Shown: one piece after another, positions 23,442 through 30,116 of the stretch
Layout of the letters: each line of letters starts with the position of its first letter
How positions within the stretch are numbered: the stretch's first letter is position 1
Origin: JBIIUJ01 sp044340025
Lineage (GTDB): Bacteria > Pseudomonadota > Alphaproteobacteria > Caulobacterales > Aquidulcibacteraceae
Assembly (NCBI GenBank): GCA_044340025.1
Contig: JBIIUJ010000013.1
Coordinates: forward strand, 1 to 32,815
DNA length: 32,815 bases
Direction of reading: 5' to 3'
Position numbers and translations under genes: made by a program
Notes under the pieces: model-generated
What the model was told of the DNA's origin: nothing
Seen by the model: only the letters and a program-made list of their open reading frames with translations
The model's database searches: none

Positions 23442-24035
23442 TCAGGCCTGTTTCGCGCCCCGGCCGGGATCGAGCGCGTCCTGCGCGCCCTCGCCGAACG
23501 GCACGGCGGCATGAAGGGAAGGGAAGGTGGCGCTTCTCGGGTGATAGTCCCACCGCAGGGTCATGGGAATGTTGGTGAAGTGAACCCCGATATTGATCAC
23601 CCACAGCGCAAAGAGCGCATAGAGCGTGACGGCGGTCAGGGGCGCGGTCTCCCCCTCGATCAGGCCGAAGCCCCAATAGACCTGGAACAGGCGCCAGGTG
23701 AGATAAAGGCAGGGGACGATCACCCAGATCGGGCTTTTCCAGCGCTTCCAGACAAAGAGCTCCGTTGCGACCTGCATCACGAACATCGCGAGATACCAGC
23801 CAAGTGCGGCGGCGGCCCCCGTCTGGCCGCGCACGACGCCGTCCCAGACCAGCGCGATCAGCGGCAGGATCAGGCCGACCGCCCAGATCACCACCAGCCA
23901 CACCTTGAACCACGCCGGCACCGGTCTTGGGCCAGGAAACGCCGCCGTGCCGCCGGCGCGCCGCGCGCCGATCCAGATATAAAGCGAGGCGACGGCGAAG
24001 AAGGCGAGATTGATCAGGGCAGTTGTCAGGATCAT
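23442..24035 (-). CDS. Multi-pass membrane protein of unknown function
   Basis: A 197-residue inner-membrane protein not recognised as a named family. Hydrophobic segments lie at about residues 2-22, 43-66, 74-92, 104-120 and 134-152, so about five membrane spans are likely. The C-terminal 40 residues are soluble and contain the segment RWDYHPRSATFPSLHAAVPF. SATFPSLHA resembles the PSxHA active-site motif of PAP2-type phosphatases, but the rest of that signature is not visible, so I do not assign it. It is encoded directly upstream of the PhyH-type oxygenase with a 5-nt gap, which suggests a joint function, for example with a membrane lipid or lipophilic substrate. That link is inference. Confidence 0.7.
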   Translation of the reverse strand: MILTTALINLAFFAVASLYIWIGARRAGGTAAFPGPRPVPAWFKVWLVVIWAVGLILPLIALVWDGVVRGQTGAAAALGWYLAMFVMQVATELFVWKRWKSPIWVIVPCLYLTWRLFQVYWGFGLIEGETAPLTAVTLYALFALWVINIGVHFTNIPMTLRWDYHPRSATFPSLHAAVPFGEGAQDALDPGRGAKQA

Positions 24036-24190
24036 GCCCAGACGTTCCCGGCCCGGCTGTGCGCTGGAAAGCGCGGCTCCGGCGGCGCCCGACCTTCGGA
24101 TATGGGCAGGCCGGCTCGGCCGAAACCAAACCCTAACGTCAGCCCGCTAGGGTGAGTGTCGAGATCACTTGCGCAAAGCGGGGGCTGGGG

Positions 24191-25081
24191 ATGGGCGATT
24201 GGGTGTCGGCGGCGCTGCGGGCGCTGGAGGAGCAGGCGCCGTCCGGCGACGAGACGGCGCGTCTGCGCGCGGCGGTTTATCGAGACGGCGTGGTCAGCGC
24301 GGAGGAAGCCCGATCCCTCCTGCGGCTGCATGCGCAAGGCGCAGGCCAGGGCGCGGGCGCAGCCTGGAGCGATCTGCTGATCGAGACCATCGTGGATCAT
24401 TTCGCGCTGAGCCGGGCCGAGCCCGACGCCGCAAAGCTTGATCTTGCGCCCTCCTGGGCGCGCGTCCGCGCGATGGTGGCGGATACGCTCAGCTTCGGCG
24501 CTGCGCCCGATCCGGTGCGCACGCGCTGGACGGACGCTTATCCGGCCGCGGTCAACGATGCCGAAGCGCGCGTTCTGATCGATGCGCTCAGCGTTGACGG
24601 CATGGTCCTCGACGCCACCGAAACCCGCCTTCTGGCGCGGCTTTTTGCCAGCGCCGCATGCTATCCCGAGAACCTGCGGGCGTTTGCGCTGGAGGCGTTA
24701 TGCGCGACCGTGACCGCCGACGCCGCCATCACCGCCGAGGAAGCCTTCCTCGTGCGCGCGCTCGTGTTCGGCCCCGGCGGAGAGGGCGGGATTGCGATCG
24801 CGCAGGCGGAAGCCGAAACGCTGTGGCGGATCGATCATCTGGCGCCCGAGGGGCGGAAGGCTTCGGAGTGGGACGCTGTCTTCGCCGGGGCCGTGGCGGC
24901 CCACCTCCTGAGCGGGAGCGCCGCGCCGGAAACGCTGGACGAGGCCGCGATCGCCTGGTTGCTTGCCCGCCTGAGCGCGGAGCCCACCCGGACCGAGCGC
25001 GCGGTGCTGGATACGCTGGAAAGGCTGGGGCTGCGGCTTGATCCCCGCCTTATGGCGCGCCGCGCGCCGATGGCGGTCTGA
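24191..25081 (+). CDS. Uncharacterised protein with repeated TerB-like helical motifs
   Basis: A 296-residue predicted soluble, helical protein of no named family. I prefer ATG 24191 (MGDWVSAALRAL, after a G-rich stretch); an in-frame GTG at 24152 adds 13 residues. Three similar segments repeat the pattern Leu-rich helix, DGxV or equivalent, acidic turn, Leu-rich helix: AAVYRDGVVSAEEARSLLRL, DALSVDGMVLDATETRLLAR and ATVTADAAITAEEAFLVRAL. A weaker fourth lies near the C-terminus. The pattern recalls TerB/DjlA-N-like domains and EF-hand-like loops; this is by-eye resemblance only. There is no signal peptide or membrane segment. It reads toward ftsB 45 nt downstream and diverges from the membrane gene. 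Confidence 0.7.
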   Translation: MGDWVSAALRALEEQAPSGDETARLRAAVYRDGVVSAEEARSLLRLHAQGAGQGAGAAWSDLLIETIVDHFALSRAEPDAAKLDLAPSWARVRAMVADTLSFGAAPDPVRTRWTDAYPAAVNDAEARVLIDALSVDGMVLDATETRLLARLFASAACYPENLRAFALEALCATVTADAAITAEEAFLVRALVFGPGGEGGIAIAQAEAETLWRIDHLAPEGRKASEWDAVFAGAVAAHLLSGSAAPETLDEAAIAWLLARLSAEPTRTERAVLDTLERLGLRLDPRLMARRAPMAV

Positions 25082-25088
25082 GCCGGCG

Positions 25089-25107
25089 TTAGGCGGATCG
25101 TAACCAT
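25089..25107 (+). promoter_or_regulatory. Weak CtrA-like box before ftsB
   Basis: TTAG, 7 nt, GTAACCAT resembles the Caulobacter CtrA box TTAA-N7-TTAACCAT, with one mismatch in each half. It lies 20 nt before the preferred ftsB ATG. Confidence 0.25.
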
Positions 25108-25126
25108 GGGGGGTGGATGGAATCGC

Positions 25127-25453
25127 ATGCTGCGGTTCCTGCGACAGATCCCGGTGCGTCTCGCCCTTGTGTCGGCCGCGCTCGTCTATGTCGTGACCCA
25201 GTTCTTCATCGGCCAGCAAAGCGTGATCGCCTGGGCGGACCTCACGCGTGAGCATGCCGTGTTGCAGGCCCAGGCCCAGGCGCTTGCCGAGGAGCGCACG
25301 GCGCTGGAAGCCCAGGTCGCTCGCCTCGCGATCACCGGCGCCGACGCCGATGTGGTGGAAGAGCGCGCTTATCACCTGCTTGGCTTTGCCGATCCGCGCG
25401 ATTTTGTCGTAGCGCTGCCGAAATCGCAGACCTCCGCTGCGAGCCCGCGCTAG
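25127..25453 (+). CDS. ftsB: Septum formation initiator family protein (FtsB/DivIC-like)
   Basis: A 108-residue bitopic division protein. A single membrane helix (about residues 11-29, RLALVSAALVYVVTQFFIG) is followed by a coiled coil rich in Leu/Ala/Glu/Gln (about 38-72). It ends with the DivIC/FtsB terminal motif ERAYHLLGFADPRDFVV. I chose ATG 25127 (MLRFLRQIP) because GGATGGA lies 5 nt upstream; the in-frame ATG at 25106 has no visible ribosome-binding site. In alphaproteobacteria this gene typically precedes pdhA, as here (57 nt gap). FtsB would link FtsL and FtsQ in the divisome. The family call is firm; the symbol follows position and topology. Confidence 0.85.
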   Translation: MLRFLRQIPVRLALVSAALVYVVTQFFIGQQSVIAWADLTREHAVLQAQAQALAEERTALEAQVARLAITGADADVVEERAYHLLGFADPRDFVVALPKSQTSAASPR

Positions 25454-25510
25454 ACGCGCCGTCAGCCGCGCCTTAAGCATCAGTCCGCACAGTGGAGCAG
25501 CGAAGCGGTG

Positions 25511-26524
25511 ATGGCCACGCGCATGGCGAAAAAGCCTTCCGTCCCGAAGGGATCCAGCGGGCCGACGCCTGACGCGCTGCTCGCCTTTTATCGCGATATG
25601 CTGCTGATCCGCCGTTTCGAGGAGCGGGCCGGCCAGCTCTATGGCATGGGCCAGATCGCCGGCTTCTGCCACCTCTATATCGGCCAGGAGGCCGTGGTGG
25701 TGGGCGTGCAATCCGCGCTGAAGCCGGGCGATCAGGTGATCACCGGCTATCGCGACCACGGCCACATGCTCGCCATCGGCATGAGCGCGCGCGAGATCAT
25801 GGCGGAACTCACCGGGCGCATCGGCGGCTGCTCGAAGGGCAAGGGCGGCTCGATGCACATGTTCTCGACCGAGAAGGCCTTCTACGGCGGCCACGGAATC
25901 GTGGGCGCGCAGGTGTCGCTCGGCGTTGGCCTCGCCTTCGCCAATCGCTACCGCGACGACGGCAAGGTGGCGGTGGCCTATTTCGGCGACGGCGCGGCCA
26001 ACCAGGGCCAGGTCTATGAGAGCTTCAACATGGCGAGCCTGTGGAAGCTGCCCGTCGTGTTCGTGATCGAAAACAACCAATACGCCATGGGCACGAGCGT
26101 GGAGCGCGCCAGCGCCGAGACAGAACTCCATAAGCGGGGCATCTCCTTCGAGATCCCGGGCGAGCCGGTCGACGGGATGGATGTCGTGGCGGTGCGAGAA
26201 GCCGCGTTGCGCGCAGTCGCCCATGCCCGCTCCGGCCAGGGGCCCGTCCTGCTGGAGATGAAGACCTATCGCTACCGCGGCCATTCCATGTCCGATCCGG
26301 CGAAGTACCGCCCGAAGGACGAGGCCAAGCAGGTGCGCGAAACCCGTGACCCGATCGATCATCTCAAGGCCGAACTGCTCGCAGCCGGCCTTGCAAGCGA
26401 GGACGATCTCAAAGCCATCGACAAGGACGTGAAGGATATCGTGGCCGACGCAGCGCAATTCGCGCTCGACAGTCCCGAGCCCGACGCGTCCGAGCTGATG
26501 ACGGACATTTACGTCGAGGCCTGA
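25511..26524 (+). CDS. pdhA: Pyruvate dehydrogenase E1 component, alpha subunit
   Basis: PdhA forms the thiamine-diphosphate site of the E1 heterotetramer that decarboxylates pyruvate to feed acetyl-CoA into the citric-acid cycle. From ATG 25511 it is 337 residues; a GTG one codon earlier (25508) is the alternative and is better spaced from GGAG at 25494-25497. The ThDP/Mg motif GDGAANQGQVYESFNMASLW runs into VVFVIENNQY at about residues 159-190. YRYRGHSMSDPAKYR is the conserved active-site loop that is phosphorylated in mitochondrial homologues. GGSMHMFS and GGHGIVGAQ are also typical. It is the first pdh gene of the operon, with a secreted protein gene inserted before pdhB. Confidence 0.96.
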   Translation: MATRMAKKPSVPKGSSGPTPDALLAFYRDMLLIRRFEERAGQLYGMGQIAGFCHLYIGQEAVVVGVQSALKPGDQVITGYRDHGHMLAIGMSAREIMAELTGRIGGCSKGKGGSMHMFSTEKAFYGGHGIVGAQVSLGVGLAFANRYRDDGKVAVAYFGDGAANQGQVYESFNMASLWKLPVVFVIENNQYAMGTSVERASAETELHKRGISFEIPGEPVDGMDVVAVREAALRAVAHARSGQGPVLLEMKTYRYRGHSMSDPAKYRPKDEAKQVRETRDPIDHLKAELLAAGLASEDDLKAIDKDVKDIVADAAQFALDSPEPDASELMTDIYVEA

Positions 26525-26562
26525 GCGCAACGCCGCCACGACGCCTTGGGGAGGAAGCATCG

Positions 26563-27465
26563 ATGAAGCAATTTCTTTTGGCCGCCGCCGCCCTTGTGGC
26601 GACGCCAGCGTTCGCCCAGACCGCAGCGCCCGCTCCCGCCCCCGCCGAAGCGCCGGAAGTCCCGCGCATCATTGGCGAGATCAGCGCCGGGACGGCCCAG
26701 ACTGTGGTCTATGCAACGCGTTGCCAGGCTTTTGTGCTGGGCCTGACCGCAGAGGAAGCCCAAGCAGCTGAAACTGCCGCTGAAATCCAGCGTGTCCGCG
26801 ACCGTTACAACAGCGCTCGGGACCGGTTTTCCGCCTATCAGGATTGCATCGTCGAGAACGCCACGCGCGACGTGGGCGAACTCTCTGACTCGATGAACAA
26901 GCAGATCGAGACGAGCCTGCGCGCGCGCAACGCCGAAATCGCGGCGCAGGCGCAAGCCACCGTCGCCGCCCTGCAGGAGCGCGGCAAGAAGCCCTTCCCA
27001 CCGCCGCCGCGCCAGCGCCGCGGGCAACCGGCGCCCGAGCCGGAAGCCGCGCCCGCAGCACCCGCAGCGCCTGCGCCCGAGCCGGAGACGCCGCGCCTTC
27101 TGGGCAGCTTCTCCGCCGGCCCCGTGCCGTCCAGCCAATATGCCAGCGCTTGCCCGGGCGTGACGCTGGAATGGACGCCCGAGCGTGCGACCGCCATCGC
27201 GACGCGCGAACAGTTCGCCGAAGCCGCAGACTATGTGAACGGCCTGTCGGACATGCTGAACGCGGCCAATGAATGCGTGATCGAAAACGCCAACGAGGAT
27301 CTGCGCGGCGTCGCTCAGAAGATCGAGGGCGACGTGCGGGTGAAACTGACCGCTGAAGCCGAAAACCTGAACAAGGAACTGCGCGCGATCCAGTTCTACC
27401 TCAACGCCAAGGGCCCGGTGACGCCGGCCCGCCCGGCGGCGCGCCAGCCGGCGCGCAAGAAGTAA
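26563..27465 (+). CDS. Uncharacterised secreted protein with two related Cys modules
   Basis: A 300-residue protein not recognised as a family. A strong ribosome-binding site (GGGGAGGA) precedes the ATG. MKQFLLAAAALVATPAFAQ is a clear signal peptide with AxA cleavage. The mature part is an internal duplication. Module 1 (about 34-145) begins PRIIGEISAG and module 2 (about 177-281) begins PRLLGSFSAG. In each, two cysteines stand exactly 41 residues apart (Cys54-Cys95 and Cys197-Cys238). The second Cys lies in a shared motif, CIVENATRDV and CVIENANEDL. Long charged helices follow. The modules are joined by a Pro/Ala/Glu-rich linker (146-177), and the C-terminus is basic. One disulfide per module is likely. 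It sits inside the pdh operon (38 nt after pdhA, 33 nt before pdhB), although the product is exported; the reason is unknown. Confidence 0.85.
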   Translation: MKQFLLAAAALVATPAFAQTAAPAPAPAEAPEVPRIIGEISAGTAQTVVYATRCQAFVLGLTAEEAQAAETAAEIQRVRDRYNSARDRFSAYQDCIVENATRDVGELSDSMNKQIETSLRARNAEIAAQAQATVAALQERGKKPFPPPPRQRRGQPAPEPEAAPAAPAAPAPEPETPRLLGSFSAGPVPSSQYASACPGVTLEWTPERATAIATREQFAEAADYVNGLSDMLNAANECVIENANEDLRGVAQKIEGDVRVKLTAEAENLNKELRAIQFYLNAKGPVTPARPAARQPARKK

Positions 27466-27498
27466 GCGCGCGCCCAGACGCCCGAACCAGGTCCCGCC

Positions 27499-28863
27499 AT
27501 GCCGATCGACATTCTCATGCCTGCGCTGTCTCCCACGATGGAGGAGGGCGCACTCGCCAAATGGCTGGTGAAAGTCGGCGATGTGGTGAAGTCCGGCGAC
27601 GTGATCGCCGAGATCGAGACCGACAAGGCGACGATGGAGGTTGAAGCTGTCGACGAGGGCGAGGTTCTGGAGATCCTGGTGCCCGAAGGCGCCCAGGGCG
27701 TGAAGGTGAACAGCGTGATCGCCCGCATCGCGGGGGAGGGTGGCGGGGCAACCGCGCCCCCTCCGGCGCTTCGCGCCACCTCCCCCGCAAGCGGGGGAGG
27801 AGAAGGTGCGGCTCATCCTCCCCCGCTTGCGGGGGAGGTGGCGGCGAAGCCGACGGAGGGGGGAGGCGGCCTCCCCGCCGGCCCCACCGTCCGCACCACG
27901 GTGCGCGACGCGCTGCGCGATGCGATGGCGGAGGAAATGCGCCGGGACCCGGACGTCTTTCTGATGGGCGAGGAGGTCGCGCAGTATCAGGGCGCCTACA
28001 AGGTCAGCCGCGGGCTGCTTGAGGAGTTCGGCGATCGGCGTGTCATTGATACCCCGATCACCGAGCATGGCTTTGCCGGGCTCGGCGTGGGCGCGGCGAT
28101 GGCGGGGCTCAAGCCGATCGTGGAGTTCATGACCATGAACTTTGCGATGCAGGCCATCGACCAGATCATCAATTCAGCCGCCAAGACGCTTTATATGTCC
28201 GGCGGCCAGATCCGGTCGTCCATCGTGTTTCGCGGCCCCAATGGCGCGGCCGCCCGCGTGGGCGCCCAGCACAGCCAGGATTATTCCTCATGGTACGCCC
28301 ATGTGCCTGGCCTGAAGGTGATCGCGCCCTATGACGCAGCCGACGCCAAGGGGCTGCTGAAGGCCGCGATCCGCGATCCCAATCCGGTCGTGTTCCTGGA
28401 GCACGAGATGCTCTACGGCCTCGAATTCGACGTGCCGGAGGAAGAGTATGTCCTGCCGATCGGCAAGGCCTTCATCCGCCGCGCCGGGACCGATGTGACG
28501 ATCACCGCCCATTCGCGCATGGTCGCCCATGCGCTGAAGGCCGCCGACGCGCTCGCCGCCGAGGGGATCAGCGCCGAAGTGATCGATCTGCGCACGCTGC
28601 GCCCCCTCGACACCGCCACGATCGTGGAGAGCGTGAAGCGCACCAACCGGCTCGTCACCGTGGAAGAAGGCTGGGGCCCGATGGGCGTGGGCGCAGAAGT
28701 CGCCGCCGTGGTGGTGGCCGAAGCCTTCGACTGGCTCGACGCGCCGCCAGCCCGCGTGCACCAGGCCGATTGCCCGCTGCCCTATGCCGCCAATCTCGAA
28801 GCCCTGTCGCTGCCGCAGGTGGACGACGTGATCGCGGCCGTGAAGGCCGTCTGCTACCGCTAG
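27499..28863 (+). CDS. pdhB: Pyruvate dehydrogenase E1 component, beta subunit, with N-terminal lipoyl domain
   Basis: A 454-residue E1-beta of the alphaproteobacterial type, fused to its own lipoyl domain. Residues 1-80 are the lipoyl domain with ETDKATMEVE (lipoylated Lys43). Residues about 82-128 are the linker, and the catalytic part begins near GPTVRTTVRDALRDAM, with FLMGEEVAQYQGAYKVS and PITEHGFAGLGVGAAMAG. The C-terminal transketolase domain contains TIVESVKRTNRLVTVEEGW. The linker DNA is made largely of two inverted P2 palindromic repeats, translated in frame as a Pro/Gly/Ala-rich stretch. The N-terminal domain DNA is about 95% identical to that of pdhC. It is separated from pdhC by 8 nt. 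The function is decarboxylation and reductive acetylation together with PdhA. Confidence 0.96.
   Translation: MPIDILMPALSPTMEEGALAKWLVKVGDVVKSGDVIAEIETDKATMEVEAVDEGEVLEILVPEGAQGVKVNSVIARIAGEGGGATAPPPALRATSPASGGGEGAAHPPPLAGEVAAKPTEGGGGLPAGPTVRTTVRDALRDAMAEEMRRDPDVFLMGEEVAQYQGAYKVSRGLLEEFGDRRVIDTPITEHGFAGLGVGAAMAGLKPIVEFMTMNFAMQAIDQIINSAAKTLYMSGGQIRSSIVFRGPNGAAARVGAQHSQDYSSWYAHVPGLKVIAPYDAADAKGLLKAAIRDPNPVVFLEHEMLYGLEFDVPEEEYVLPIGKAFIRRAGTDVTITAHSRMVAHALKAADALAAEGISAEVIDLRTLRPLDTATIVESVKRTNRLVTVEEGWGPMGVGAEVAAVVVAEAFDWLDAPPARVHQADCPLPYAANLEALSLPQVDDVIAAVKAVCYR
27757..27801 (-). repeat. P2 repeat inside pdhB linker, copy 1
   Basis: Runs from ccccctccgg through ctcccccgcaagcgggggag and matches the intergenic copy at 18215-18263. 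A left arm at 27732-27745 (gggggagggtggcg) can pair with its cgccacctccccc. It encodes residues about 87-101 of PdhB in frame. Confidence 0.82.
27815..27863 (+). repeat. P2 repeat inside pdhB linker, copy 2 (inverted)
   Basis: Runs from the core ctcccccgcttgcgggggag through ggtggcggcgaagccgacgg to aggggg. It is inverted relative to copy 1 and encodes residues about 106-122 of PdhB without breaking the frame. Confidence 0.82.
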
Positions 28864-28871
28864 GTCCCGCC

Positions 28872-30116
28872 ATGCCGATCGACATTCTCATGCCTGCCTT
28901 GTCTCCCACGATGGAGGAGGGCGCACTCGCCAAGTGGCTGGTGAAAGTCGGCGATGTGGTGAAGTCCGGCGACGTGATCGCCGAGATCGAGACCGACAAG
29001 GCGACGATGGAGGTTGAAGCCGTCGACGAGGGCGAAGTGCTGGAGCTTCTGGTGCCCGAAGGCGCCCAGGGCGTGAAGGTGAACAGCGTGATCGCCCGGA
29101 TTTCGGGGGAGGGGACTACCCCCGTCATCCCGGCCGAGCGAAGCGAGAGCCGGGACCTTGAGCAGAAGGAGCCTTCCCAAGGTCCCGGATCGGCGGCGGC
29201 GCCGCCGTCCGGGATGACGGACCGTGTGGAGCCCAGCCGCCTCCTCGCTTCCCCCCTCGCCAAGCGGATCGCGCAGGCCGCAAACCTCGATCTTTCCGGC
29301 GTGACGGGCTCCGGCCCCAATGGCCGGATCGTGAAGCGCGATATCGAGGCGGCGATTGCGGCTGGCCCGCAGGCAAGGCCCGCCCCGCCGGCGGCGCCGC
29401 GCGCCGTGCCCCCCGTGGCGATCGAGGGCGAGGCCCGGATCATCCCGCTCGACGGCATGCGCCGGACCATCGCCAAGCGTATGACGGACGCGTTCCGCGA
29501 CATCCCGCACTTCCCCCTCACCATCGATCTGGAGATCGATGCGCTGCTGGCGCTGCGCAAGGACATCAATGAGGGCCTCGCCGAAGCGGGCGTGAAGGTC
29601 TCGGTCAATGACCTCCTGATCAAGGCCGCCTCGCTTGCCTGCATGCGCGTGCCCGAAGCCAACGCCAGCTACACGCCCGACGGGCTCGTCGTGCACCCCA
29701 GCGCCCATATGGCGATCGCGGTCGCAGTGCCCGGAGGGCTCGTGACGCCCGTGATCCGTGATGCGCAGGCCAAGAGCCTGTCGGCGATCTCCACGGAGAT
29801 GACCGCGCTGGCGGAGAAGGCGAAAGCGCGCAAACTGATGCCGGAGGACTATTCCGGCGGCACCTTCTCCATCTCCAACCTGGGGATGATGGGGATCAAG
29901 AGCTTCGCCTCGATCCTGAACGAGCCGCAGGGCTGCATCCTGTCGGTCGGCGCAGGCGAACAGCGCCCGGTGGTGAAGAATGGCGCGCTCGCCATCGCCA
30001 CGGTGATGACGGTCACGCTGACATGCGATCACCGGGTGGTGGATGGCGCCGTTGGCGCGGCCTGGCTGAAGGCGTTCAAGGGCTTCATCGAGAAGCCCGT
30101 GACGATGCTTGTGTGA
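28872..30116 (+). CDS. pdhC: Pyruvate dehydrogenase E2 component, dihydrolipoyllysine acetyltransferase
   Basis: A 414-residue E2 core enzyme that transfers the acetyl group to CoA. The start is ATG 28872 (MPIDILMPALSPTMEEG); the frame stays open further upstream but that part overlaps pdhB. Residues 1-80 are the lipoyl domain (Lys43 in ETDKATMEVE). Residues 84-117 are a P1 palindromic repeat translated in frame. Residues about 122-165 are the peripheral subunit-binding domain (ASPLAKRIAQAANLDLSGV and GSGPNGRIVKRDIEAAI). The rest is the CAT-like catalytic domain ending in HRVVDGAVGAAW, with catalytic His387 and its Asp. Only one lipoyl domain is present. The stop codon directly abuts the stop of convergent ccrM, leaving no room for a terminator between them. 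Confidence 0.96.
   Translation: MPIDILMPALSPTMEEGALAKWLVKVGDVVKSGDVIAEIETDKATMEVEAVDEGEVLELLVPEGAQGVKVNSVIARISGEGTTPVIPAERSESRDLEQKEPSQGPGSAAAPPSGMTDRVEPSRLLASPLAKRIAQAANLDLSGVTGSGPNGRIVKRDIEAAIAAGPQARPAPPAAPRAVPPVAIEGEARIIPLDGMRRTIAKRMTDAFRDIPHFPLTIDLEIDALLALRKDINEGLAEAGVKVSVNDLLIKAASLACMRVPEANASYTPDGLVVHPSAHMAIAVAVPGGLVTPVIRDAQAKSLSAISTEMTALAEKAKARKLMPEDYSGGTFSISNLGMMGIKSFASILNEPQGCILSVGAGEQRPVVKNGALAIATVMTVTLTCDHRVVDGAVGAAWLKAFKGFIEKPVTMLV
29124..29218 (-). repeat. P1 repeat inside pdhC linker
   Basis: A 95-nt element with ends gtcatcccgg and ccgggatgac. Its internal pattern is the reverse complement of the three copies at 13987-14285: cgggacctt, then aggtcccggatcgg, then ccgtccgggatgac. 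It is translated as part of PdhC residues 84-117, including the peptide VIPAERSESRDL. Confidence 0.88.

Noticed and set aside
22573..24129. A single 518-residue fusion of an N-terminal extension with the PhyH-like protein
   Set aside because: The N-terminal part is the out-of-frame shadow of the membrane-protein gene at 23442-24035; dioxygenase similarity begins at MTKVTPDH (23436).
28770..28871. N-terminal extension of PdhC
   Set aside because: The 34 extra residues overlap the pdhB 3' end in another frame. The lipoyl domain begins exactly at ATG 28872.
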